Shown here piece after piece: positions 6,851-14,376 of a DNA stretch of 18,815 nt. Position 1 is the stretch's first letter; each line of letters begins with the position of its first letter. The translations under genes and the position numbers were made by a program. Source of the DNA: Pelotomaculum sp. UBA3103 (GTDB taxonomy: Bacteria; Bacillota; Desulfotomaculia; Desulfotomaculales; Pelotomaculaceae); the NCBI GenBank assembly GCA_002365855.1, contig DFAP01000137.1, positions 1 through 18,815 on the forward strand, given 5' to 3'. The notes below the pieces were generated by a model. It was not told the origin of the DNA. It was given only the letters and a program-made list of their open reading frames with translations, and ran no database searches.

Positions 6851-6861
6851 ATATAGAACAA

Positions 6862-6887
6862 CTGGCAGCCCTTTTTAGGGTTGCCAG
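6862..6887. terminator. Hairpin after the M48 protease gene
   Basis: CTGGCAGCCC (6862-6871) pairs with GGGTTGCCAG (6878-6887) with one G-U pair and a 6-nt loop, 11 bases after the stop codon. There is no T-run after the stem, so it may be a weak terminator or an RNA 3'-end stabiliser. Confidence 0.45.
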
Positions 6888-6895
6888 TATAAGTT

Positions 6896-6943
6896 GGGGA
6901 CATCCTCACCATTAAGACGGGCTCCAAATAAAGGTGTGTCCCC
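6896..6943. repeat. REP-like hairpin element, copy 2
   Basis: GGGGACAT at 6896-6903 and GGTGTGTCCCC at 6933-6943 are the same end sequences as in the element at 951-990, but the centre differs and is longer. The arms pair as GGGGACA with TGTCCCC, with CACC/GGTG extending the stem after an offset. No transposase gene is nearby. The 6944-7083 stretch beyond it holds nothing I can identify. Confidence 0.6.
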
Positions 6944-7083
6944 TGACCGCTGTCTGAGTTTGCTCCACAATGTATCTTGCTACCTTCAAAAACAGCAGCT
7001 AAATACGCTATTAACAATCTGTAGCCCCTTAACATTGGCTGCCAGTATTATAACAGCACCCAAATTGAGCGGGGATAAAGCTA

Positions 7084-7521
7084 TTAGTTGTAAAAGATAC
7101 CGGAACTGTAGCCCTTCCACTTGCTTTCCCGGGCAACAGGAGTACCCTTGCCCCAGAAATTGGACCCGGCTGTTTCGGCGGGCTCACTGTAGGTGTTTAC
7201 TGAAGGTGAGGATATGGGATTGGAATAAATAATAGGATATAACTCATTATCACCGTCCTCGACACTAATATCACAATAATATTCCATTCCCGGATCTACT
7301 CCTGTGAAGTAGAAGCTGTCCCAGTAAGGTTCAATAGTGTACGTCCTGTAAACTCCCCGGTTTGCTGAGTTTAATCGTAACACGAGTTTTTTTTTCTCAG
7401 CCAGCGCTGATCTCTGGTTTTGTGAAAGCTCCCAGTAAGCGTATAGTGTTTTGGGCGTTTGCATCATTAAAACAAGGGTATTATCGCCATAATTTGAAGG
7501 GAGGGAGACCTTTGCAATCAT
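7084..7521 (-). CDS. DUF4912 domain protein
   Basis: A 145-aa protein whose N-terminal two-thirds (about residues 12-105) matches the DUF4912 pattern: TLVLMMQTPKTLYAYWELS, then LVLRLN and a Tyr-rich beta-sheet region ending with MEYYCDISVEDG. The family is of unknown function and found mainly in Firmicutes and other bacteria. It resembles a sugar- or ligand-binding beta-sandwich, but no role is established. The C-terminal 35 residues are low in complexity (Ser, Gly, Pro). GGTGAGG lies just before the ATG. It is divergent from the efflux transporter gene, with a perfect palindrome in the leader. Confidence 0.78.
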   Translation of the reverse strand: MIAKVSLPSNYGDNTLVLMMQTPKTLYAYWELSQNQRSALAEKKKLVLRLNSANRGVYRTYTIEPYWDSFYFTGVDPGMEYYCDISVEDGDNELYPIIYSNPISSPSVNTYSEPAETAGSNFWGKGTPVARESKWKGYSSGIFYN

Positions 7522-7538
7522 TGATCCTCACCACCTTC

Positions 7539-7562
7539 GTTTATCTAACAGGTTAGATAAAC
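7539..7562. promoter_or_regulatory. Perfect 11-bp-arm palindrome, probable operator
   Basis: GTTTATCTAAC (7539-7549) and GTTAGATAAAC (7552-7562) are exact reverse complements separated by AG. The 2-nt spacer makes a DNA site for a dimeric repressor more likely than an RNA hairpin. It lies 17 bp upstream of the DUF4912 ATG (minus strand) and about 215 bp upstream of the efflux gene. The remainder of the divergent gap to 7777 is AT-rich with no other clear element. Confidence 0.6.
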
Positions 7563-7777
7563 AGTATCTTTTGGTCTTAATTTTAAATAAATTTTATTAA
7601 GTTTATATTAATAAAAAATTAAACCTTTATAATATTTTCCATTAACTAGGCCCCATATAAAAGAGGAATAATGAAAGAGGATTAGAATTAATTTAAAAAA
7701 ATAAATCTTTAACTACGTGATAATGATACATTTAGTTAATTGATAAGAAACAATCTTTACATGATGTAGGAGGCAGC

Positions 7778-9175
7778 ATGAAACAGGATTCTTCTCTAAA
7801 AAAATACGCAATACTTACTGTCACAATGGCCTCCTTCCTGACGCCCTTCATGGGCAGCGCCATAAACCTTGCCATACCGTCCATAGGCAGGGAATTTAAC
7901 AGCGGCGCTGTTTACCTGAGCTGGGTGGTCAGCAGCTATCTCCTGGCGACTGCCGCCTTTCTGCTGCCTTTCGGCAGGCTGGCAGATATCGTTGGCAGGA
8001 AAAAAATATTTACCTATGGTATTGTCCTGTTCTCGGTATTCTCAATGCTCTGCGGGTTGGCCTGGTCCATCCAGGCGCTGATTGTGTTTAGAATTTTCCA
8101 GGGTATTGGTTCAGCCATGATTTTTGGTACCGGTATGGCCATCCTGACCTCGGTTTTTCCACCCCATGAGAGAGGTAAAGTACTGGGGATCAATGTTGCT
8201 ACTGTTTATACAGGCTTGTCCATGGGACCGGTTTTAGGGGGTGTTATGAACCAGCACCTGGGGTGGGAGTCCATATTTTACTTAAATGCCGCATTAGGAC
8301 TGGTTATACTCCTGTTGGCCGCAATTAAGCTAAAGGGTGAATGGGCGGGTGCAGCCGGCGAAAGATTTGACGCGACCGGCGCAGTACTCTGTATGGTTGG
8401 CCTGGTTGCCTTCATCTATGGGTTTTCATCCATCGCCACTTCTGTCTGGTCAAGGTATATTCTCGCTGTTGGGGTCCTTGTGATTTTAGTCTTTATCAGA
8501 CACGAAGCCAGGGTTGAGCAGCCAATTTTAAACATGAGATTGTTCAGCAAAAACATTACCTTTGCATTTTCAAACCTTGCCGCGTTGATAAATTACAGCG
8601 CTACCTTTGCCGTAGGTTTTTTGATGTCCCTGCAGCTCCAGGTTGTCATGGGTTTTAACTCCCAGACAGCAGGGCTAATTCTCCTTTCACAGCCCATTTT
8701 AATGGCTTTGTTATCCCCCTTTGCGGGCGCGCTTTCCGACCGGGTGCAGCCAAGGCTGATCGCTTCCCTGGGGATGAGCTTGAATGCCGTTGGTTTGTTC
8801 ATATTTGGATTTATTAACATGAATACACCAACATGGTTTATTATGATCAACCTGGCCATACTGGGAACTGGGTTTGCGCTTTTTTCATCACCTAACAGCA
8901 ACGCTATCATGGGTTCTGTTGAGAAGAGATATTATGGCGTGGCCTCCTCAACCATGGGCACGATGCGGCTAGTCGGTCAGGCGATCAGCCTTGCTATAGC
9001 CACTTTGATGATTGACCTATATCTGGGGAGTGCCCAGCTGAGCGCGGAAAATGCAAACCTCATTCTAAAAAGCGTAAGCACTTCATTTTTTGTTTTTTCT
9101 GCTGCCTGCTTGGGGGGCGTATTTGCCTCCCTTGCCAGGGGAAGTGTCAAGGCCGTGGAAAAACCTGGTGTATAG
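7778..9175 (+). CDS. DHA2-family MFS drug:proton antiporter (EmrB/QacA-like)
   Basis: A 465-aa transporter with the number of hydrophobic segments expected of the 14-helix DHA2 subfamily. Motif A (GRLADIVGRKK, about residues 66-76) and the antiporter motif C region (YTGLSMGPVLGG, about 145-156) are intact. Such proteins export lipophilic compounds using the proton gradient. AGGAGG precedes the ATG at a good distance. No partner membrane-fusion protein or TetR/MarR regulator gene lies next to it. It is divergent from the DUF4912 gene. Drug specificity cannot be told. Confidence 0.87.
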   Translation: MKQDSSLKKYAILTVTMASFLTPFMGSAINLAIPSIGREFNSGAVYLSWVVSSYLLATAAFLLPFGRLADIVGRKKIFTYGIVLFSVFSMLCGLAWSIQALIVFRIFQGIGSAMIFGTGMAILTSVFPPHERGKVLGINVATVYTGLSMGPVLGGVMNQHLGWESIFYLNAALGLVILLLAAIKLKGEWAGAAGERFDATGAVLCMVGLVAFIYGFSSIATSVWSRYILAVGVLVILVFIRHEARVEQPILNMRLFSKNITFAFSNLAALINYSATFAVGFLMSLQLQVVMGFNSQTAGLILLSQPILMALLSPFAGALSDRVQPRLIASLGMSLNAVGLFIFGFINMNTPTWFIMINLAILGTGFALFSSPNSNAIMGSVEKRYYGVASSTMGTMRLVGQAISLAIATLMIDLYLGSAQLSAENANLILKSVSTSFFVFSAACLGGVFASLARGSVKAVEKPGV

Positions 9176-9259
9176 TATAATCAACTTGGATTTAAGATGA
9201 ATTTGGTCCTTAAAAATCTTGATTCGGTTAAGAAATCTTATTGTTAAGGAGGGAATTCA

Positions 9260-9379
9260 ATGGTCCTGGCGGGTCGAAAGAAACGTGAGTTGTACCAGAA
9301 CATGCTTCTGACCAGGTTGTTTGAGGAAAAGCTGACGGAGCTATGTAAGATTGAGCGAAAGCTCCCCGGATTGAGTTAA
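9260..9379 (+). pseudogene. N-terminal remnant of a TPP-dependent dehydrogenase E1-alpha subunit
   Basis: AAGGAGGG (9246-9253) is 6 nt before an ATG opening a 39-codon frame. Its middle, ELYQNMLLTRLFEEKLTELC followed by KLPG, closely resembles the N-terminus of pyruvate/acetoin dehydrogenase E1-alpha (consensus LYRxMLLIRRFEE...LxxxGKIPG). The full subunit is about 320-360 aa and the TPP-binding part is entirely missing. The frame ends at a TAA at 9377, and the sequence beyond runs into the tail of a minus-strand gene. This looks like a 5' stub left by deletion or rearrangement. A functional micropeptide is less likely. The family link rests on recognition from memory. Confidence 0.6.
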
Positions 9380-9417
9380 AGTGATAATGCTTACTTATGG
9401 CTACGGTTACAGTATTT

Positions 9418-9903
9418 CTACGCCGGTCCAACCACGGAGGACATATGACCGCACCACTCGGCTGTTTCCCGGAACACGTCTTCCAGCAAGTACCTGTAGA
9501 TGGAACCAGCCAGCGCCTTAATCTCATCCTCCTGGGACAGCTGGCCGCCGGTACGATTTGCATCCCAGTCCGGCACGGCTACTTTTCCCTGAATCTTGCT
9601 GCCAACGTTAAAGCAGAAGCTTTCTCCAAATATGGCCTGCGAGTCGTATATTTCTACTAATGATTCAGGCCAGGTCATTTCTTTGTCATCCGCACAGACA
9701 ATAACAAACACTTTTGGCAGCAGGCTGTTCACCATCTGCCACATAGTAGTTTTATCTGCTTGCTGCCGGCGCCAAACGATCACGTCCGGCCTTTGTTCGT
9801 CTAAATTATCAATGTCTGTGACAGTCAGCTTAAAACCAACGTCTTCCCATGCTCCAATCTCTTTACGACTACAGCCGGGAGCGGCAAAAAGAAAGTGCCT
9901 CAC
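9418..9903 (-). CDS. Unknown 161-aa protein next to a sirtuin
   Basis: A 161-aa soluble protein read from a GTG at 9903, with AGGGGTGA upstream. I do not recognise its family. Visible features: an N-terminal beta-strand-like stretch (RHFLFAAPGC), an alternating segment PDVIVWRRQ (about 39-47) and KVFVIVCADD (about 64-73) that suggest an alpha/beta Rossmann-like or receiver-like fold, and an acidic helical C-terminus (SQEDEIKALAGSIYRYLLED). No metal-binding cluster or membrane segment is seen. It follows the sirtuin gene by 37 bases on the same strand and is probably co-transcribed, so it may be a partner or substrate. Confidence 0.55.
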   Translation of the reverse strand: MRHFLFAAPGCSRKEIGAWEDVGFKLTVTDIDNLDEQRPDVIVWRRQQADKTTMWQMVNSLLPKVFVIVCADDKEMTWPESLVEIYDSQAIFGESFCFNVGSKIQGKVAVPDWDANRTGGQLSQEDEIKALAGSIYRYLLEDVFRETAEWCGHMSSVVGPA

Positions 9904-9940
9904 GGATTCACCCCTAACTTACCATATAATAATTGTCTGC

Positions 9941-10768
9941 TTACTCCAGGTACTTATTAATACCTTTAAGTCCCTCCAGCGCGCCGCAGGGGAGGGAAAT
10001 GTGCGGGAAACTGATATTTGGCTCGCGGGGATTAATGCGAACTACTGTGGTATGCCTGCGGCTGCCCATAGATTCGCTCAGCCTGCGTATGGTCGGCACG
10101 CCCGTGCCTGCACCCATCTCCACTACAACAATCTGGTCTTCCTGGTGTTGATGCAAAAACTGCCTGAAACTTACCCTCTGGCGGTCTGTGCGGTCGCTAA
10201 GCCAGGAAAAGTCACCAAACATGAGGATGTTTGGCCTGGCTGTTACACCGCAGTGGGGACATCTAGGAATGTGCAGCGCCCGCATGGAGGAGTGGTCTAT
10301 CGGTATATTTTCACTATTCTGCCATATTGCATCACTGCACGGGTTCAGACACTGAAGGTGGTGAATGGACCCGTGCACCTCATAGACCTGCTCTTCTGAA
10401 AAACCGGCCTTTTGAAAGTGACCGTCGACATTTGAAGTAGCGATAAAGCAGCTCAGCTTAAACTTCTCAATCCAGCTGAGCAGCAATTGAAAGCCCTGAT
10501 GGGGTTCGGTCTCCCGGTAAAGGTTGGCCCTGTGCCCGTAAAACCCCCAGCCGAAGGGGGGGTCCATGGCAAAATGAACAGGGTTCGCCGCTTTGACGAA
10601 ACTCAAGCCTAAGCGCTCATACATGGGATAGGCTTTCCAAAATCCCCTGTCACCCCGAAAATCAGGCAGACCTGAGTCGACTCCCATTCCTGCGCCGGCG
10701 GTAATAACCATGGCGGAGGAACTCTTAACGGCAGAAGCTGCTTTTTTGTATTTTTCATACAGGTCCAT
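9941..10768 (-). CDS. Sir2-family NAD-dependent protein deacylase
   Basis: A 275-aa sirtuin. It removes acyl groups from lysines using NAD+. Seen in order: GAGMGVDSGLPDFRG (about 25-39) for NAD binding, TSNVDGHF (111-118), catalytic H132 in VYEVHGS, zinc cysteines C140/C144 and C170/C173 (LQCLNPC and CPHC), NILMFGD (180-186), GAGTGVP (219-225) and RINPREP (244-250). The first motif has Gly where many sirtuins have Ser (GAGxSxxSG), and TSN replaces TQN. These changes mark a distinct but recurrent bacterial subgroup. ATG at 10768 is preceded by AGGAGAAAAAG. The unknown 161-aa gene follows downstream. Confidence 0.85.
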   Translation of the reverse strand: MDLYEKYKKAASAVKSSSAMVITAGAGMGVDSGLPDFRGDRGFWKAYPMYERLGLSFVKAANPVHFAMDPPFGWGFYGHRANLYRETEPHQGFQLLLSWIEKFKLSCFIATSNVDGHFQKAGFSEEQVYEVHGSIHHLQCLNPCSDAIWQNSENIPIDHSSMRALHIPRCPHCGVTARPNILMFGDFSWLSDRTDRQRVSFRQFLHQHQEDQIVVVEMGAGTGVPTIRRLSESMGSRRHTTVVRINPREPNISFPHISLPCGALEGLKGINKYLE

Positions 10769-10942
10769 CTTTTTCTCCTAACGGTCTTTTATACCACCTA
10801 TTATATCGTAAAAGAAGGGGAAAACGGAGTTTATATTTACCTAAAAACTTGTGTTAAATCACCTCAGCTTAAATTAGAGGATTAGGAAGCGTTAAGGCGA
10901 AGGATATTAAGTTAATTTTCATAACGATCGGAGTGATTTGTA

Positions 10943-11926
10943 ATGGTTCGAAAATCAGCGCTTGTGATGCTGGTATTGTTGGTTATAATGTCAACTGTTG
11001 GATGCAACGCTAATACAGCTATCAACAAGCAGGCCCAATCAAGCGTACCTGAAAAGATTGTGGTTCAGGCCCCTATGGCGCCTCCTACGGCGCCGCTGTA
11101 CAAGATGGCGCAGGACGAAGCGCTAAAGGGAACAAAGATTGAGCTCATCATTTATAAATCGGTGGAAGAGGCTACCACACGCGCTGCCAAGGGTGAAGCT
11201 GATTTAACCGTGCTGCCCCTGAACGTGGCGGCAAAGCTTTACAACAAGCAGGTGGATATTTCACTGGCGAACGTCAGCACCTGGGGGATACTTTATCTGG
11301 TCACCCTGGATGACCAGGTCGGCAACTGGCAGGACCTGAGCGGCAAGGACCTTTATGTGGGAGCGCAGGGCTCTACCCCGGATGTTCTAACTCAGTATTT
11401 GCTCGACAGAAGCGGGCTGCGGAAGGATGAGGTAAAGCTGACTTACCTGGGCTCACCAGAAATCGCCCAGCTAATGATCAACGGAATGGCGCGATATGCC
11501 GTACTGCCTGAGCCGCAGGTCACACAAGTGTTGTTGAAAAACTCCGAGGCAAGGGTCGCCAGGGATTTCTTCAAAGACTGGCAGAGCTTTGAGGGGGATT
11601 CGACCAGTTTGCCCCAGGCCGGAATGGTTGTGCGCAATGAGTTCGCGCGGGCTTATCCGAAAACCCTGGCTGAGTTCCAGAGCTCTTATGCCGCCGCGAT
11701 GGAATGGACAGTCGCCAATACTGCCGAAGCCGCCCCCCTTGTTGAAGTTAACATGAACATGCCGGCTCAGATTTTTATCAAGAGCATGGAACGCACGCGA
11801 ATGTTTTTCACAACGGGCTCGCAGGCAAAGAGCGACGTGACAACGTATTTAGCCAGGCTTTTAGATTTTTCTCCGGAGATGGTGGGAGGGAAGCTGCCGG
11901 ATGAAAAGTTTTTCCTTGCTGACTAG
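10943..11926 (+). CDS. ABC transporter substrate-binding lipoprotein (SsuA/TauA/NMT1-like)
   Basis: A 327-aa periplasmic-type binding protein anchored as a lipoprotein: a basic start (MVRK), a hydrophobic helix and C21 in STVGC. The remainder has the NMT1/SsuA type fold, including AAKGEADLTVLPLNVAA (about 76-92) and YVGAQGSTPDVLTQYLL (about 137-153). Such proteins deliver nitrate, sulfonates, taurine, pyrimidine precursors or similar ligands to a permease. The substrate is not evident. GGAGTGA lies before the ATG. The permease ATG lies 26 bases inside its 3' end, so the operon is tightly coupled. The 174-base gap before it contains no clear riboswitch. Confidence 0.83.
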   Translation: MVRKSALVMLVLLVIMSTVGCNANTAINKQAQSSVPEKIVVQAPMAPPTAPLYKMAQDEALKGTKIELIIYKSVEEATTRAAKGEADLTVLPLNVAAKLYNKQVDISLANVSTWGILYLVTLDDQVGNWQDLSGKDLYVGAQGSTPDVLTQYLLDRSGLRKDEVKLTYLGSPEIAQLMINGMARYAVLPEPQVTQVLLKNSEARVARDFFKDWQSFEGDSTSLPQAGMVVRNEFARAYPKTLAEFQSSYAAAMEWTVANTAEAAPLVEVNMNMPAQIFIKSMERTRMFFTTGSQAKSDVTTYLARLLDFSPEMVGGKLPDEKFFLAD

Positions 11927-12653
11927 GGGACTGACGCCGCTTCTTGGATTGCTGCTTTTCTTTGTTTGCTGGTTTGCCGCTTCACGCCTGTATAACCCGG
12001 TTATTTTGCCTTCACCCGTGGATGTAGTGCAAAGCGCCCTGAACGTGACTGCGGACGGCCAGTTATGGGAACACGGGCGCCAGTCAATCATTCGCGGGCT
12101 CACAGGATTCAGCCTGGCTGTTATCGTAGGCGTGCCCCTGGGCCTGCTGATAGGTTTGAATCCAATTGCCGCCAGCCTCCTCAGGCCTATGGTAGTGGCG
12201 CTTCAGGTAATTCCGTTAATTTCCTGGCTGCTGCTTGCCATGATCTGGATTGGTTTCAGCAAGGTGCCGGTGTTTGTGGTTTTGGTTACGACCATACCTC
12301 TTATTATCATCAACACGATTCAGGGCGTCAGGAGCATTGACAAGCAGTTGCTGCAGATGGCCTGTGTTTTCCATATTGCAAAGCCGAGGATATTCCGTGA
12401 AATCTACCTGCCACAAGTGCTTCCATATCTGTTTGCCGGTATTTCCACAGCGCTGGGGACGACCTGGAAAGCACTGGCAATGTCAGAATTCTTGAGTGTC
12501 CACCAGGGAATTGGAGCCAGGATGGCAGTAGCGAGAATAAATCTAGAAACGGCGGAGTTATTTGCCTGGACCCTTATTCTGATTGTGCTGGGATTGCTGA
12601 CAGACCGGCTTTTACCCTGCCTGGTCACCCGCAAAATGAGCCACTGGATGTGA
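11901..12653 (+). CDS. ABC transporter permease (SsuC/TauC-like)
   Basis: A 250-aa BPD-type permease with about six hydrophobic helices and the cytoplasmic EAA-like loop (around residues 155-180, with REIYLPQVLPYLFAGI). It pairs with the lipoprotein upstream and the ATPase downstream. The start at 11901 is set by GGGAGGG (11884-11890) 10 nt upstream and lies 26 bases inside the preceding gene. Its stop overlaps the GTG of the ATPase by 4 bases. Family firm; substrate unknown. Confidence 0.87.
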   Translation: MKSFSLLTRGLTPLLGLLLFFVCWFAASRLYNPVILPSPVDVVQSALNVTADGQLWEHGRQSIIRGLTGFSLAVIVGVPLGLLIGLNPIAASLLRPMVVALQVIPLISWLLLAMIWIGFSKVPVFVVLVTTIPLIIINTIQGVRSIDKQLLQMACVFHIAKPRIFREIYLPQVLPYLFAGISTALGTTWKALAMSEFLSVHQGIGARMAVARINLETAELFAWTLILIVLGLLTDRLLPCLVTRKMSHWM

Positions 12654-13417
12654 TTTGTAATTTGATTAAGTTTGAACATGTCAACAAAACCCTTGGTCAG
12701 ACCAGGGTGCTGAATAACTTTAACATGACCGCCGACGTGGGTAAAATACTCTGCATTATCGGCCCTTCAGGCTGTGGTAAAACAACAATACTGCAGCTTC
12801 TGGCAGGGCTGGAGCAGGCTGATTCCGGTAAAATCACCGGGACGGAAGCTATGAGGGCAAGCTATGTTTTCCAGGAGCCCCGTCTTTTGCACTGGAAAAC
12901 AGTGGCACAAAATATTGACTTTGTTTTAAATGATGTTGTCGCTTTGGAACAAAGGCAGGAGTTGGTCAGCGAATACCTGAACCTGATGGGACTTCATGAC
13001 TACAGGAACAGTTACCCCAAGTCCCTGAGCGGGGGTATGAAGCAACGCCTCGCCCTTTGCAGAGCTTTTGCCTATCCACACGACCTGCTGCTGCTGGATG
13101 AGCCTTTTAAGTCTTTGGATACGCCGCTAAGGTTGGGACTGGTGCGCCAGCTTTCGAGAATGTGGCAGTCAGCGCCGCGAACGATTGTGCTGGTCACTCA
13201 TAACATCATGGATGCCCTGCTGCTGGGGCACCGGATCCTGGTACTTTCCGCCAGGCCGACTGTAATTCTGAAAGAAGTGCTGATGGAACTGCCTCTGGCG
13301 CAAAGGAATGTAGCACAAGAGCCGCTGCCTTCCAATCACGCGCAAATGCTGGCCTTGCTGGAGGCGGAGAACACCAGGGCCTTTCCCAGCCTTGATAACT
13401 CAGGCCGGTTCTTATAA
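12650..13417 (+). CDS. ABC transporter ATP-binding protein (SsuB/TauB-like)
   Basis: A 255-aa ATPase that powers the importer encoded upstream. Walker A GPSGCGKT (38-45), Q-loop (YVFQEPRLLHW, about 72-82), signature LSGGMKQR (126-133), Walker B LLLLDEP (146-152) and switch His (VTHN, H184) are all intact. The GTG start overlaps the permease stop (GTGA). A downstream TTG at 12662 is a weaker alternative. The length fits the nitrate/sulfonate/taurine class of ATPases. No terminator is obvious in the 100 bases after it. Confidence 0.88.
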   Translation: MICNLIKFEHVNKTLGQTRVLNNFNMTADVGKILCIIGPSGCGKTTILQLLAGLEQADSGKITGTEAMRASYVFQEPRLLHWKTVAQNIDFVLNDVVALEQRQELVSEYLNLMGLHDYRNSYPKSLSGGMKQRLALCRAFAYPHDLLLLDEPFKSLDTPLRLGLVRQLSRMWQSAPRTIVLVTHNIMDALLLGHRILVLSARPTVILKEVLMELPLAQRNVAQEPLPSNHAQMLALLEAENTRAFPSLDNSGRFL

Positions 13418-13517
13418 TTTAACATATTTTAGGTAGAAAATATCCGTAAGGAGATTACTGAAGGTGAATATAAAAAATGTCGCCAAGTTCCATATTCATA
13501 ACACCAATGGGTTTTCT

Positions 13518-13940
13518 TTATTTATTCTCCTTCAGGAACCTGGCCCAATCACCGTCCACTATGACCTTGGCGTTTTCCTTAAGCCACTTCGCCTTCTCGG
13601 GCGGCCACATGTACATGTGAGCCTTGACTGTTTTTCCCGTTTCCAGGATTTCGACGTCCCTGATTTCACGGATTAACAGGTTTTGGCTTTCTACACCGGT
13701 ATACTTTTCAATCTCATCGATTTCCGGAAGTATTACAGAAAGTTCTCTGCTTTCATAGAGTACCCCTTTTACTATTCCCTCACCATCCAGGACAACGGGA
13801 TACCCGTCTTCCGGCAGGTAGTACATGACCGCGTTGACCTTGGCCTCATAGATTTTTGGCTTATGGTGTTCGATAAAACACTTGTAGTTTTTCAGGCCGG
13901 GAAGCAGCGTTCCATAAACAAACAGGTTGTGTAGATACAT
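13518..13940 (-). CDS. Gamma-glutamylcyclotransferase (AIG2-like) family protein
   Basis: A 140-aa protein beginning MYLHNLFVYGTLLPG, the hallmark YGTL loop (9-12) of the GGCT/AIG2 fold. A substrate-pocket acidic residue is expected in the stretch PEIDEIEKYTG (about 72-82). Family members release 5-oxoproline from gamma-glutamyl amines or peptides; the bacterial substrate is usually unknown. The C-terminus (about 105-140) is Lys/Trp-rich. The ribosome site is weak. It converges on the ABC operon and diverges from the following genes. Family confident, function open. Confidence 0.82.
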   Translation of the reverse strand: MYLHNLFVYGTLLPGLKNYKCFIEHHKPKIYEAKVNAVMYYLPEDGYPVVLDGEGIVKGVLYESRELSVILPEIDEIEKYTGVESQNLLIREIRDVEILETGKTVKAHMYMWPPEKAKWLKENAKVIVDGDWARFLKENK

Positions 13941-14034
13941 AATGCACCAACTTTCTATAGCTAGTCATAAAAAAATTCAGATATATTTATTTTCTTTGTA
14001 AGTTTATTTTCACCTTTTTTTGTCTGTCTAATTT

Positions 14035-14301
14035 TTGAAAAAACTCTATGTTCAAGATGTGGTGTATGACGCCAGGGCAAGCCGCAGGGACCCTGCTCGC
14101 TACAGTTTTGCCCACGGTGGAAAGGACGGCCACCCCTTTCCCGTGAATAAAGATGATTATGACCGCTCCATTGCGCTTCTGGAGAATGCTATTCGCCGGG
14201 CTAAAACAGGGGACAGGGATAACATGGAGGCGCTAAAAAAATTGTCCTCGATCAGCTCAGCATGCAGGGATGTTAGGGATGTGATAGATATAAAAAAATA
14301 A
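14035..14301 (+). pseudogene. 3' remnant of a DUF763-like gene
   Basis: An 88-codon frame starting with TTG at 14035 and no ribosome site upstream; an in-frame stop lies 4 bases before it. The segment RRDPARYSFAHGGKDGHPFP and the following VNKDDYDRSI resemble the C-terminal part of DUF763 proteins, which normally run to about 350-400 aa and have this segment after a helix-hairpin-helix region. Everything before that is missing here. The rest of the frame (a Lys/Arg/Ala helix) fits a family C-terminus. I treat it as a truncated gene; expression as a short protein cannot be excluded. Family link from memory. Confidence 0.6.
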
Positions 14302-14376
14302 GTTAATATTAATACAAATATAATAATTTTTTAAGTTATTTTTAGTATTATTAAACAAAAAAATGGAGGGGTGTAC

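Noticed and set aside
10254..10268. GGGGACAT within the sirtuin gene as a third REP-like element
   Set aside because: There is no matching TGTCCCC arm nearby, and the bases encode the sirtuin zinc-binding CPHC region in reverse.
9596..10399. 267-codon plus-strand open frame antisense to the sirtuin and unknown gene
   Set aside because: The minus-strand frame encodes a sirtuin with all catalytic motifs; the plus-strand translation has no domain, poor composition and no ribosome site.
13464..13676. GTG frame with an AAGGAG site (13448-13453) after the ABC operon
   Set aside because: It runs antisense into the gamma-glutamylcyclotransferase-like gene and shows no recognisable similarity; it may be a leftover gene start but this cannot be supported.
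14302..14364. PerR-type operator upstream of rubrerythrin
   Set aside because: The region is almost entirely A and T, and no stretch gives a convincing match to the inverted-repeat consensus.
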